A stretch of DNA of 64,000 bases, from positions 1-64,000 of the forward strand of contig CAUYUJ010016475.1 of assembly GCA_963575745.1 (NCBI GenBank), in the 5' to 3' direction. Within the stretch, counting starts at the first letter, position 1. Every line of letters begins with the position of its first letter. The position numbers and the translations under genes were made by a program. The notes below the pieces were generated by a model. It was not told the DNA's origin. It saw nothing but the letters and a program-made list of their open reading frames with translations, and did no database searches. The stretch comes from Prorocentrum cordatum. Taxonomy: Eukaryota > Sar > Dinophyceae > Prorocentrales > Prorocentraceae. This document shows positions 11,183 to 21,529 of the stretch, piece by piece.

Positions 11183-11455
11183 TCAATCCTCACGGATAAA
11201 CTCCGTGAAGCCCAGCTCCTTGGCGAGGGCCGTCGCCTCCCTCCAGCACCGCCTCGCGCGCGCCGCAAACTGCTCCAGCTGCTTGCGCAAGTCTTCGGGC
11301 GGCCCTGCCAGGAAGAACTCGTTTCGCGGTGCCCGCATGGGCAGGAGGTCCTCGTGGCGCGTGGCGCGCGAGAGCAGTGCGTGGAGCTCCAGCCACCAGT
11401 CGTCGTCTTCCTTCTTGCCGTTCCCAACATCGCGGCGGCCGCAGTCCAGGATTAC
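11183..11455 (-). pseudogene. Helicase-like C-terminal fragment
   Basis: Minus-strand reading from about 11455 to the stop at 11183 gives GVILDCGRRDVG, then WWLELHALLSRATRHEDLL, MRAP, FFLAGPPEDLRKQL and an Ala/Arg-rich helical tail. The LLSRATRHEDLL piece resembles motif VI of superfamily 1 helicases (VALSRA/TRA followed by LLL). The WW-LELH-LLSRAT-EDLL-APP-GPP pattern recalls the ends of Pif1/UvrD-like helicase proteins in dinoflagellates. Only the C-terminus is present: no Walker motifs lie upstream, where satellite sequence continues the open frame. A CCCAG just before the homology could be an acceptor site, so it may be a last exon or a captured fragment. It lies inside the 10541-12660 array element in the same orientation. 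Confidence 0.45.
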
Positions 11456-11536
11456 GCCTGGGAATCCTCGGCCGAGGGAGCAGCGCGCCGGACAGCCGAC
11501 GGCCCAGGGCGAGAGTCCACAGGGCCGAGAGAAGGT

Positions 11537-12330
11537 CTGGCCGCCATGCGAACCTTGCCACTGGCGCCTTTGGTGGAGCTCATATGGGGGCACGATCCTC
11601 GTGAGGGATGTGCCGCCGAGATGGCCCGAGGCCGCCATGCGAACCTTGCCACTGGGGCACTCGGTGGAGTTCCCTATGGGGCCACGATCCTCGTGATGGG
11701 GTGTGCCGAAATGGCCTGAGGCCGTCATGCGAACCCTGCAAATGGGGCCTTCGGTGGAGCTCCTATGGGGCCACGATCCTCGTGAGCGGTGTTCCGAAAT
11801 GGCCCGAGGCCTCCGCGCGAACCTTGCCAGTGGCGCCTTCGGTGGGTTCCCTATGGGGCCGCGATCTATGTGAGGGGTGTGCGCCGAAATTGCCCGAGGC
11901 CGTCATGCGAACCCTGCCATTGGGCCCTTTGGTGGGGTTCCCTATGGGGCCACGATCCTCGTGAGGGGTGTTCCAAAATGGCCCGAGGCCGCCCTGCGTA
12001 CCCTGCCACTGTGGCCTTCGGTGGGGTTCCTTACGGGGCCACGATCCTTGTGAGGGGTGTGCCGAAATGGCCCGGGGACGCCATGGGAGCCTTGCTACTG
12101 GGGCCTTCGGTGGAGTTCCCTATGGGGACACGGTCCTCGTGAGAGGTGTGCCGAGATGGCCCGAGGCCGCCATGCAAACCTTGCCACTGGCGCCTCCAGT
12201 GGAGCTCTTATGGGGCCACGATCCTCGTGATGGGGTGCGCCGAAAGGGCCCGAAGCCGCTATGAGAACCCTGCTAATGGGGTTTTCGGTGGGGCTCACTA
12301 TGGGGTCACGAAGCGCTGTGCTGGGTGTGC
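11537..12330 (+). repeat. Satellite array S1, about nine monomers of 84-98 bp
   Basis: Monomers carry TATGGGGCCACGATCCTCGT followed by a variable spacer with GTGCCGAAATGGCCCGAGG and CGAACCTTGCCACTGG. The GGAGCTCCCTATGGGGCCAC core is shared with the five other arrays. Repeating open frames in several phases are a consequence of the repeat. Confidence 0.9.
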
Positions 12331-12365
12331 CGAAACAAAAACAGGCGGAGGGCAGAGGCAAGGAA

Positions 12366-12421
12366 ATGATGATGGCGATGATGACAATGATTGCGATGAT
12401 GACGACGACGATGACGATGAC

Positions 12422-12471
<50 letters not shown>

Positions 12472-12605
12472 CGATGCCGATGATGATGATGATGATGATG
12501 ATGACGAGGATGCTGTTGATGATGCTGATGATGACGGTGATGATGATGGTGATGATGATGATGAGAGGAAGAGGAGGAGGGGGTGGGCAGCGGGAGGAGG
12601 AGGAG
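12366..12605 (+). repeat. (GAT/GAC)n microsatellite and purine tract
   Basis: About 200 bases of GATGAT/GACGAT units are followed by GAGGAGG-rich purines. On the minus strand this is the pyrimidine tract that follows module A. Confidence 0.95.
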
Positions 12606-12607
12606 TG

Positions 12608-12660
12608 ACCGCGGGGTGTTGTTTCTTCAAAGCGAGGGCTCAACTCCACAGGATGGTTGG
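12608..12660 (-). repeat. Module A, inverted copy
   Basis: The reverse complement begins CCAACCATCCTGTGG, continues with a GTTGAGCCCTCGCTTTGAAG-like centre and ends in a CCCCGCGGT-like segment. It matches the leaders at 40465, 51773, 58760 and 60375. Confidence 0.75.
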
Positions 12661-13080
12661 GTAGATAACAGGCTCCGCGAGCGCAGCTGCCCGCGCCCTC
12701 GTTTGACGCCAATCGGAAGGTTCGTGCCCCCCACGGTGTTCGACGTCATTTTCCTCTTCGTCAATTGATTTGGTTTTTGCCTAGAGGGACTCCTGTGCAT
12801 CGGTTTTGTGGCACGCGGGCCGACATTGGCAAAGCGAGCGAACCTTCTGGCAAGATCGTGTTGTATTGCGGTCTCGGATTGCTGCTGTGTGATGCCTGCT
12901 TGTATGACATAATTATCATGACTATAAGGCACTATAAGGGGGCATGCGCTCACAACGGTTTAATACATCCGTCCATCCGTTCTCCTCCCCCTCCTGTTCT
13001 CCTCTCGTTCGACTCGTGATGCGAACGGCACGCGCGCGAGTTAACACCATGTTGACGTGATTGTTTTCGTGGACAACATC
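12661..13080. other. Unclassified spacer
   Basis: This ~420-base stretch is lower in GC than its neighbours. I see no gene, RNA or named repeat in it. Confidence 0.4.
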
Positions 13081-13084
13081 GATT

Positions 13085-13305
13085 CACCACGCATGCTGCA
13101 TCGCATCGAATGCACCACATACATTGCGCAAAATGTGTTGCACAGCATTGCTTGGACAACATAGGTTACGCCGCATAGTTTGCACCACACAACTTGCACC
13201 ACATAGCTTGCACCACATACAATGCGCCACAGACATTGCGCGACCAGCACATAGGTTACCCCACACAGACGGCACAACACATATTGCTAGAACAGCAGTG
13301 TTTGT
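13085..13305 (+). repeat. 14-bp TTGCACCACATA minisatellite, second block
   Basis: Words such as TTGCACCACACAAC and TTGCACCACATAGC follow each other at a 14-base period, as at 5040-5330. Confidence 0.8.
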
Positions 13306-13344
13306 GGCCCGCGCCGGTTAACATGTTCATACACACATGTGCGC

Positions 13345-13545
13345 GCGTGTGTGTGTGTGTGTGGGTGGCTGTGTGTGTGTGCGCGTCCGATCGCCAGAGC
13401 AGTGACCTCTGCCCAGCCGCCGACGCAGCCCATGTGTGTGTATGTGTGTGTGTGTGCGTGTGTGTGTGTGTGTGTGTCTTTGTGTGTTTTGTGTGTGTGC
13501 GTGTGTGTGTGTGTGTGTTGTGTGTGTGTGTGTGTGTGCCTCTCT
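13345..13545. repeat. (GT)n microsatellite
   Basis: Two GT-rich runs (13345-13385 and 13434-13540) are separated by a short non-repetitive segment. Confidence 0.95.
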
Positions 13546-13639
13546 CTGTCCACCGCCAGGGGGACCGATGTCCCAGGACCCCAGGAGGCAGTGAATATGG
13601 ACATCTGGCTGCCTGTTACAGCGCAGCGCTCTGTTCGGA

Positions 13640-13985
13640 GACGCTTCGAGCACCGAGGGCTGTAGCACGTGACGCCTCCTGTTTCTTTGCCTGGAGGGCT
13701 CTCGTGGGGGACAGTTTGGGCCGTGTGGGGGCTGTCTCGGGTTCCTGTGGAGCCTTTTTCTGGCTCTCTGAGGGCCGTCTTGGTGCTGTCCTGAGCCGTG
13801 TTCGGCTCCTCTCGGCCGTCGGGGGGGGCTCCTGCGGCTGTCATGGGGCCCCTTGGAGCCTTCTTGGGCCATTTGGGGATACTCTTGGCATCGTGGTCCT
13901 TTCTTGGTCAGCCGTGGGCCCGTTTGGGGGACGTCCTGGGCCGTCTGGGTGGCTTCTGGAGGCCCTCCTTGGGTAATTCTTGACG
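13640..13985 (+). repeat. GGCC(T)nTTGGG degenerate repeats
   Basis: Loose repeats of the GGGCCNTCTTGGGCC type fill the segment upstream of the light-harvesting gene. No gene is seen. Confidence 0.5.
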
Positions 13986-14006
13986 CTTCGGGTATCCCCA
14001 CCAGCG

Positions 14007-14049
14007 TCCGTAGCCTGGCTCAAGCCTTGGCTCAACCCTTGGCTCAAGG
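14007..14049 (+). other. Three nested spliced-leader relics
   Basis: TCCGTAGCC is followed by TGGCTCAAG (14007-14024), which is the known dinoflagellate spliced leader with four internal bases (ATTT) missing. Two further partial 3' ends follow at once: CTTGGCTCAA (14026-14035) and CTTGGCTCAAGG (14038-14049). Chains of leader 3' ends are the signature of repeated rounds of trans-splicing and retroposition. The light-harvesting coding region begins a few hundred bases downstream. Confidence 0.75.
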
Positions 14050-14334
14050 CCTCAGCGGCTGGCCGGCCGTGGCCAGGCCTCTGCCCCTCGGTCCTCGGCC
14101 CCCCGCCCGCGGGGGCGTGCGAGGGGTTCGCCCCCCTCCGCGCCCCCGCTCGCTCGGCCATGGAGTCGCGCTCGGCGCAGCGGCGGCGGCAGCGGCGCGC
14201 CGCCACCTGCTGCGCCGCCGCCGCGGCCGGCCCGGCCGGCTCGCTGCCGCCGCGGCCCGGCGCGGCCCCTGGCTGCCTCGGCGTGGCCGGCGGCGCCGCG
14301 CGCGGCCGCCGCCGCCGCCGCGGCCGCCGCGGCC

Positions 14335-16707
14335 GTGGCGGCGGCCGGCCGCGGCGAGGCCGCGCGGCCGCCGGCGCTGTGGCGCGCTGCCGCCCTGGGG
14401 CCCGCCGCGGCGGCCGCGGCCCGCGCGGGTGCGGCGGCGGCCGCGGCAGTGGCCGCCGCGGCCGCTGGTGCCGCCGCGCCTGCCGTTGCGCCCTCCGCGG
14501 CCGCCGCTGCCGCCGCCGCCGCCGCGGCCGCCTCTGGCGGGCCGCTGGCGGCGGCCGCCGCCGCTGGCCTCCCTAGTCGTGATGCTGGCGTGGACGTCCT
14601 GTACGGCCTTGGCGCTCTCTCCATGTTTCCCGCGACGTACACGGACTCCCCGCCGGGCGCCTTCGAGAGCGAGTTGGGCGTGCAGGCGCCAGTGGGCTTC
14701 TGGGACCCCGCAGACTTCATGAAGGTCGGCGACGCCGCGGCCTTCATGAGGCGCCGCGAGACAGAGATCAAGCATGGGCGCGTGAGCATGCTCGCCACGA
14801 TGGGCCATCACGCCCGAGATCGCTGGCAAGCTTCCTGGCGAGATCTCCCCGTCTCTCGGGGTGAAGTTCGAGGTTGAATTCAATGCCGAGATCGCGAACG
14901 GCCGCCTGGCCATGATGGCGATCATTGGGATGTTCTCCCAGGGCGGCCTCACGGGCAGCGCCTGGGGCGACTGGGCGCTGTACACGGACTCCCCGCTGCG
15001 CGCCTTCGAGAGCGAGCTGGTCGTGCAGGCGCTGGTGGGCTTCTGTACGACCCGTCGAGGGCTCCCGGCGACTGCGAGAACGGCGGCGTCCTGGGCGTGC
15101 CCAACGGCAGCACCTTGCCGGCCGGCGAGACCAAGTCCCGCAAGCTGAACGCCGAGACCGCGAACGGAAGGCTGGCGATGATGGCGATCATCAGGATGTT
15201 CTACCAGGGCGGCCTCTCGGGCAGCGCGTGGGGCGACTGGGCGCTGTACACGGACTCCCCGCTGCGCGCCTTCGAGAGCGAGCTGGGCGTGCAGGCGCCA
15301 GTGGGCTTCTGGGGCCCCGCAGGCTTCGCGAAGGACGGTGACGCCGCGGCCTTCAAGAGGCGCCGCGAGACAGAGATCAAGCATGGGCGCGTGAGCATGC
15401 TCGCCACGATCGGCTACATCACGCCCGAGGTTGCTGGCGAGTTTCCTGGCGAGACCTCCCCGTCTCTCGGGGTGAAGTTCGAGGACATCCCGAACGGGCT
15501 GGCTGCCCTCTCCAAGGTGCCAGGACCCGGCTGGCTGCAGATTGTGGCGTACTGCCTCTACTGCGAGTCGGGCCCGTTCGGGTACAACTCGGACCCTAAC
15601 AGGAAGCCGGGCGAGCTCGGATGGAGGCCTATCGGTCTCTACAGCACCGACGCCGCGGTCAGGCAGCGCAGGTTGAATGCCGAGATCGCGAACGGCCGCC
15701 CGGCCATGATGGCGATCGGCGCCATCTCCGAAGGCCCCGCGGCAGGCTTGGGGCAAATCGTGGCCTACTGTGCGCTTTGCGAGCTGTTCCAGGACCAGTC
15801 TGCTGGCACCGATGTCTCGGCGGGCGACCTCGACTGGAAGGTGCTGGCGGACAGCGTCGCCGCGGCGAGGCGGTCGAAGCTGGTGTCTAAGCTTGCCAAC
15901 CTTCGTCTTGCCATCGCGGCTGTCATCGGAATGTTCTTCCAGGATTTGGAGGGCGTCCCTCCTCCTCCCTTTACCTCCCCCGTCACGGGGCCAGGAACTC
16001 AGAATTTCGAGGCGGCTCCAGCCGTGGTGACCAGGACGACTGACGACCATCCGGAGGATTCTGCCACGGCTGAAATGGAGCCCGTTAGGCCAGAAGGGAG
16101 CGCGGTTTCGATATTACCGAATCCCCGAAGTGAAATGGGGCCCGTTAGGCCAGATGCAAATCGTGGCATCTCGAGTCCCAGCCCCGCCCCCGACGACCGC
16201 CCTGAGCACGGACCACCTCGACGCCCCGCGACGACGACAGACGACCATCCGGAGGATCCTGCCACACACAACGACATATCGGAGCATGGCAGCAGCAGCA
16301 GCGGCAACGCGCCACCCCCCGTCGCGTCGACAGACGATGACGTCCCAGAGGGGAATCGAGAGGCGGTTGAGGCAGTGGTCACGATGCCACCCCCCGCATC
16401 GCGGGCAGACGATGACGCCCCAGTGGGGAATCGAGAGGAGGTAGCCTGCAGTGGCCAGTGCACAGCTCACACTAACGACACCCCCCTTCAGCTGCACCAG
16501 CAGGCCAGAGGAAAGGAACGGGAAGTCACGGCGGAGACGGCGGAGGCTGCGGAAGCCGCGGAGCAAGTACCCCCCTCAGGACAATCAGTCCGTCAGCAGT
16601 CCTCTGGGAGAGCCACGCACCCTGCAGGGAGACCACGGAGCAACCACCCAGACGCAGGACAGCGAAGCCATCCGCCCGCTCGTTGGGAGAAACCTCTTCG
16701 CGCCTAG
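14335..16707 (+). pseudogene. Chlorophyll a-c light-harvesting polyprotein, rearranged
   Basis: An Ala-rich leader region (to about 14585) precedes LHC modules. Helix-1 motifs ETEIKHGRVSMLAT lie at 14758 and 15367. Helix-3 motifs NAEIANGRLAMMAI lie at 14882, 15148 and 15676 (the last has P for L), and a diverged fourth (KLANLRLAIAAVIGMFF) at about 15889. Helix-2 segments (GWLQIVAYC, GLGQIVAYC) lie at 15529 and 15742. The E and R of helices 1 and 3, which bind chlorophyll in this family, are kept. Module 1 has lost two bases at about 14804 and all of helix 2. A compensating frame change near 15040 restores the frame. Module 2 is fused helix 3 to helix 2. The frame then runs on through a Thr/Asp/Pro-rich tail with TDDHPED repeats to a stop at 16705. 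No in-frame ATG or plastid leader is evident. Intronless. The product family acts in thylakoid antennae. Confidence 0.85.
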
Positions 16708-18125
16708 TCGCCTCCCTTCCCCCGTCGGTGAGCATCTTATGGACGGCGAACCCCAGGCGCCCTCGCCAGGCGCCCAGGGCACCGCTCGCGAAGCAGCTTG
16801 CGCCCCGGCTATGGAAGCTGCGCCGCCGCGTGTGCTCGCGCCCGGCACCGCCAGCGGCGCCCCAGAACCCGGAGAGAGTCCTGCGCTGCCCAAAAGGGAC
16901 GCACCTGGGAGCGACGGCGGGCACAGGCCCGAAGGTGAGCGCCAGCGAAAATGGCCCCTTCCCACGTGCCACAAGGCTGCGTTTGCCCCGGCCGCCCGAC
17001 GCGACCCGACCCCAGCCTGGCGGCCAACCATGCGGCCTGCACTTCCCCGCGAAACCCTGCCAGGCGCGCAGCTGGAGCAGTCGCGAGCAGTTCGCGAGCC
17101 CCCCAGCCAGGACAACGAGGCCCGTACGGTGGAGACTTGCGGCCAGGATACTCGGCGGCACCAGGGGCCCGACCCGCGTCAATGGACAGAGCCTAAGGAC
17201 CCCGACGCGGGACAACAGCTGTACAAACAGGAATCAACAACATCCAGTGGGACCTCCCCGGGGAGACACCCGGCGAGGCGATGCTTCGACTCCAAGTCAC
17301 ATTGGGACCGATGTTCACGGGCACCTGGCACGCTTTCGCCAAGCGGCATTTTGTGCCCGGCAGCAAGGGCGCGCTCGACCCGCTTCGGCACGACCCGCAA
17401 ACCCGCCATTTCTTCCTGGAGTCTTTCCGCAGCCACAAGTGCGACGCACGGGTCCTCAGCGACGCTCTTGACCTCGACGTCGACTGGACTCGGCCGCGGC
17501 AGCTGCACCGTGGTCGGAGCGGCGGGGTGAACAGTGATCACCACGCGGCAAAGGGCCACCCGAACCACCAGGCCCCCAAGGAGCGCAAAAAAACGGTGGT
17601 GGGCCGTCTCCCCACAGTAGCCTTAGCTTCTGTTTCGTTCAGAACTTCTACCTCTTCATCTTGGCTGGTGTCTACGTGCTGCGTGTGTGGCTATACCGTC
17701 GACCTCAGTATTTTGTTCCTCTGTCTGCGTGCTGCGGGTGTGGCTATACCGTGGGCAGTCTGGAGTCCCCCCCTGAGACCCGCCTTCTCTGTTGACTACG
17801 CGTCGTGCACCGTGCTCATCAGCGCGATTGGGGTCTCATTCCTTCTCCCTCTTGGTTCTGACGTGCTGTTGTCGGACGTGCCGTGCAGCTCCATGAAACG
17901 ACCATGCAGTTCCAACGCGACGACGACGAACGCAGTGTGGACTCTGCGACGGCAGTGCGAAGGTTGGCGTGACCCGCGGGTTCTCCTGTTGCATCCTGGC
18001 GCCGGGCTCCCTGGGGGGCCTGTGCTGGTCCCAGGTCCGCCCTCTGTGGCTCTGGTGCTCTTGCATCCCGTTTCCGTCGGTCTGCGGGATCGCCTACAGA
18101 GTTCAGCGGCCACTGGCCGCGCCCC
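16708..18125. other. ORF-rich GC-biased stretch, no recognised gene
   Basis: Several overlapping plus-strand frames exist. The most protein-like is 17281-17530 (starts MLRLQVTLGPMFTGTW, charged and not repetitive), but no family is recognised. A word GTGTGGCTATACCGT is duplicated at about 17686 and 17738. It may include exon or 3' sequence of the preceding gene, and I cannot show that. Confidence 0.3.
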
Positions 18126-18130
18126 CTTAA

Positions 18131-18705
18131 CATTCACAATGTCTCTGCGGCTCTTGGCTGCGCCCCCCGCCGGACTCATTCACAATGACTCTGCGGCTCT
18201 TGGCCGCGCCCCCCCATCCTGTTCGCAAAGATTGCACCAATCACTACGTGTCAGGCAACTGGGAGACGGCTGTGAACGAGGCGCCCGGAGAAAGACGATC
18301 TGAGTCCATAGAAAATGGCAGCGCTGGCCTCCCACCTGGAGGACAGGCGAGCAGGGCCCCCCGCGCGGCGACTGAGGCGCCACCTCAGGGACTGCTGCGG
18401 GGAGAACAGAGAGAGGACCCAGAGCGGGCAGCACTGCTCCAGTGGGCCGCCCTACCCCCCTCCTCCTCCAATTCACCTGGTACTGCGGCTTTTGGCTGCG
18501 CCTCCCTTCTTCCTCCTCCTCCCCTTGTGCAGGATCCGAGTTCCGCGGCCCTTGGCTGCGCCCCATCCTAATCCAGATTCACCAGTGACTGCGGCTTTTG
18601 GCTGCGCCCCCACGCAGAGGTGTGGTGCCGAGGAAGATTTATTCACAAGTCTCTGCGGCTCTTGGCTGCACCCCCCATCCTGTTCGCCAAGATTGCACCA
18701 CCTCT
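18131..18705 (+). repeat. Dispersed TCTGCGGCTCTTGGCTGCGCC repeats
   Basis: The word CTGCGGCTCTTGGCTGCGCC or a close variant occurs at about 18141, 18190, 18485, 18543, 18588 and 18651. It is often preceded by CATTCACAA and followed by CCATCCTGTTCGC and AGATTGCACCA. Another copy lies at about 19727, beyond the Thr/Pro-rich relic. Confidence 0.8.
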
Positions 18706-18849
18706 GCGAGTCTGGCAACCGGGCACGCTTCCCGCGCCCTGGGCTGTGGCGGCGGCATAGATTGGACCGAGTGGCACAGCCTTCCGCGGTCCATGCTCGT
18801 TCGCTCTTCTCGGCGCAGCCACGAGCATGGAGAGGGTATTTGCGACGAG

Positions 18850-19715
18850 GGGCGTGGAGTGATCTTCGGCCTCTACTGCGGCGCTGCGCAGTGTGGCCGC
18901 AAGATGTTCCTATGCGCCGACTGGAAGCATGTGCCGCCAGCGCCGACGACTGAGCCGACTGCGACGCCTGACCCGATTCCGACTGCGACGCCAGCGCCGA
19001 CGACGGAGCCGTTGACGACGCCTGATCCGACTCCGACTGGCGACGCCAGCGCCGACGACAGAGCCCAATGCCTGATCCGGCTCCGACTGCGACGCCAGCG
19101 CCGACGACCGAGCCGACGGCGACGCCTTATCCGACTCCGACTGCGACGCCAGCGCCGACGACGGAGCCGTCTGCGACGTCTGATCCGGCTTCGACTGCGA
19201 CGCCAGCGCCGACGACGGAGCCGACGGCGGCGCCGACTCCGACTCCGACATGCTCAGTCTGCGTGTCGCAGGGGCTCGCGTGCGGAGACGACGGCTGCGG
19301 TGACTCGTGCGGCCAGCGCGCGTCGCCAGAGTACTGCGCGGGCAGCGTGGCAGGTGTGGTACTGCGACGCCAGCGCCGACGACGGAGCCGTTGACGACGC
19401 CTGATCCGACTCCGACTGCGACGCCAGCGCCGACGACAGAGCCGATTGCCTGATCCGGCTCCGACTGCGACGCCAGCGCCGACGACGGAGCCGACGGCGA
19501 CGCCTATTCCGACTCCGACTGCGACGCCAGCGCCGACGACGGAGCCGACTGCGACGCCTGATCCGGCTTCGACTGCGACGCCAGCGCCGTCGACGGAGCC
19601 GACGGCGACGCCCAATCCGATTCCGACATGCTCAGTCTGCGTGTCGCAGGGGCTCGTGTGCGGGGACGACGGCTGCGGTGACTCGCGCGGCCAGTGCTCG
19701 TCGGACGCACCCCCC
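18850..19715 (+). pseudogene. Thr/Pro/Ala-rich and Cys-rich repeat protein relic
   Basis: An initial Cys-containing segment (GVIFGLYCGAAQCGRKMF at about 18865-18920) leads into tandem TATPAPTTEP/TATPDP repeats. These end twice in CSVCVSQGLxCGDDGCGDS, at about 19250 and 19628, a period of about 378 bases. CGDDGCG with flanking cysteines resembles small disulphide-rich modules of secreted proteins, and the Thr/Pro repeats resemble O-glycosylated stalks. The reading frame breaks at about 19038 (one extra G compared with sister repeats), near 19062 and between 19350 and 19445. It is therefore either decayed or cut by introns I cannot place. The 30-bp coding repeat also gives long frames on the opposite strand, which are shadows. 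No signal peptide is visible. Confidence 0.5.
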
Positions 19716-19755
19716 CATGTTCATTCACAAGTCTCTGCGGCTCTTGGCTGCGCCC

Positions 19756-20983
19756 CCAGCTCTGTGAAGGGACATCGTGACAGGGGTGCTGACAGTGTCA
19801 AGCACCCCAGCGGGCCACACACTGGCCTGGAATCTGGCCTCCAGCCGTGCCAGCGGACAGGTGGGTGCTCATCTCGGCGCACCGGGCCTGCCTGCGCCAG
19901 ACACCGCAGCGGTGATCCCCCCAGACTCTTTGGACGGACATGACGTGGTGCATCTGCTGGCCGTCAGCTGCGCACGCTGTCGTGAGGACGCATGGGAGTG
20001 GTATCAACCCTTTCCCTTGGTCTCCGCCACAGCGGCTAGCAGTGCCACCCCCACCTGCGGGTCGCCCTGATCCACATGGTACGTCTCAGGGCGCTACAAG
20101 GGCTTGGCCTCGCGTTAGGTGAAGACTGGCGTGCACCTCGCCCGCTTCTGGTACTTCCTGATGCCGGGCCTGGCAAGGGCGCCTTCCTGCACGAGTGGTT
20201 CATCCTTTGGCAGGTCATCGCTGTTCCCCCGGCAGGTGCCTCGGTCAGCGCTTGCAACTTTGTGCCCCCGATCTTCAGCGTCGGATAAGTTGCACGCAGT
20301 GGACACAGGCGGGAAGTGACGTTACGTTCGCTGACTGGTTATTCTTCGCTCTCGCGTTCAAGAGCGGCAGACCCGACGTCTGCGAAAGTGAGTCACCGTG
20401 AGTGAGGCCCCCTCTGGGCCGTTTCCCTTTTTCCCGTCGTTGGATGCCCGTCTGGCGTCCGCTACGACCCCCCTGTCCCTCTTGCCTCGCTTCCGTGAGT
20501 CTAGGCCGGAGTTTGGTACCGACAAGGCCGCTTCTCCGTGCTGCTTCCGTTCGGTCCGTGCCCCGTGCCTTTCCCTGGTGTGCGGTTCGGCTGGAGTTTG
20601 GCGCCGCAAGGGCGACTTCTCCTATCCGTCCGCCGCCGGTGCCGCGCGTGCGTCCCCAACCGCTGGGATGTTTGCGACGGTCCCGCACAATGAGGGTCAC
20701 TTTGTCCCTGGCATGTGCACCCGCTTCAGCGGCCTACGTGCCTCTGCAGCCAATTATCTCGCTCTGTCCCCCAGACGTTAATCCCGCCCCTGGATCTGTC
20801 CTTCGAGCCGTCCGACCAAAAGTATCCCCACCAGCTTGCCAACGTGGCGGCTGTGTTCGCAAATTCGCATCGTGCCGCATGCCCCGGACTTTGCTTCTCG
20901 CCGCCTGACCGCTGTCGCGCGGCCGCGACCGAAAAACAAAGGTATCCCCACCAGCCCGTGCAAAAACAATTGACAGGAAGCGT
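19756..20983. other. Unclassified GC-rich spacer
   Basis: No gene is recognised. The 14-base word GTATCCCCACCAGC occurs at 20822 and 20942 (about 120 bases apart) and once more at 13992 beside the spliced-leader relics. The open frames here are short and unconvincing. Confidence 0.35.
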
Positions 20984-21240
20984 ATGAAAGGCGAAGAAGC
21001 GGTGGGAACATGTGTTGAGTCATATAATAAAGATACCCTTGCTGCCCCGGATGTATTTGGTTTTGCTGCGACGATGTCTTGGAGTGATCTTGCATGGTTC
21101 GCTGGCTTGATGATCCTCGGGCACTTGATTTGTGTTACGCCCAGGACTGGTTGGAGCGATTGCCAGGCGAGATGCCCGAATCAGGGCATTGTAGACCCCT
21201 TATTTTTTGAACAGTGGGGTTCAACGCTCCATCACTACCA
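20984..21240 (+). other. Small ORF with one hydrophobic segment, unknown
   Basis: An ATG at 20984 opens a frame of lower GC than its surroundings. It has one likely membrane segment (LAWFAGLMILGHLICV at about 21080-21130) followed by a Cys/Trp-containing tail. Beyond 21250 the frame enters a GC-rich inverted repeat (CTTTGCAGGG and CCCTGCAAAG at 21257-21318) and becomes low-complexity. It could be an exon or retroelement debris. No family is recognised. Confidence 0.25.
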
Positions 21241-21529
21241 AAAGAGGCGCCCCCTCTTTGCAGGGTCTTTGCGAGGTCTTTGCAGGGGGGGGCGGGCCCT
21301 GCAAGGGCCCTGCAAAGAGCCTGCAAACTGGGCCGCACTTCGGGGGCGACGCTCCCGAAGTGCGTCCTGCGCCCCCACGCCCGCGGAGGCCAGGGCAGCA
21401 GGGCCGCCGGCGAAACCCAGACCAAAACATTCTGCCAACGCTGGCTGGACGGGGAGCGGGCCCTCCTGTGGACCGACGCCGTCGAGGCGCGCACTGCCAT
21501 GACTGCGCCGCGCGACTCCCGACGAGCTG

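Noticed and set aside
12298-12712. Possible acidic or poly-Ser/Ile proteins over (GAT)n
   Set aside because: Microsatellite translation only.
14044-16050. 668-residue minus-strand ORF opposite the light-harvesting region
   Set aside because: The plus strand carries conserved LHC motifs. The minus frame is an antisense shadow of GC-rich codons.
16700-17530. Gene immediately downstream of the LHC ORF
   Set aside because: Frames are open on both strands without motif, repeat structure or splice evidence, so it is left as unclassified.
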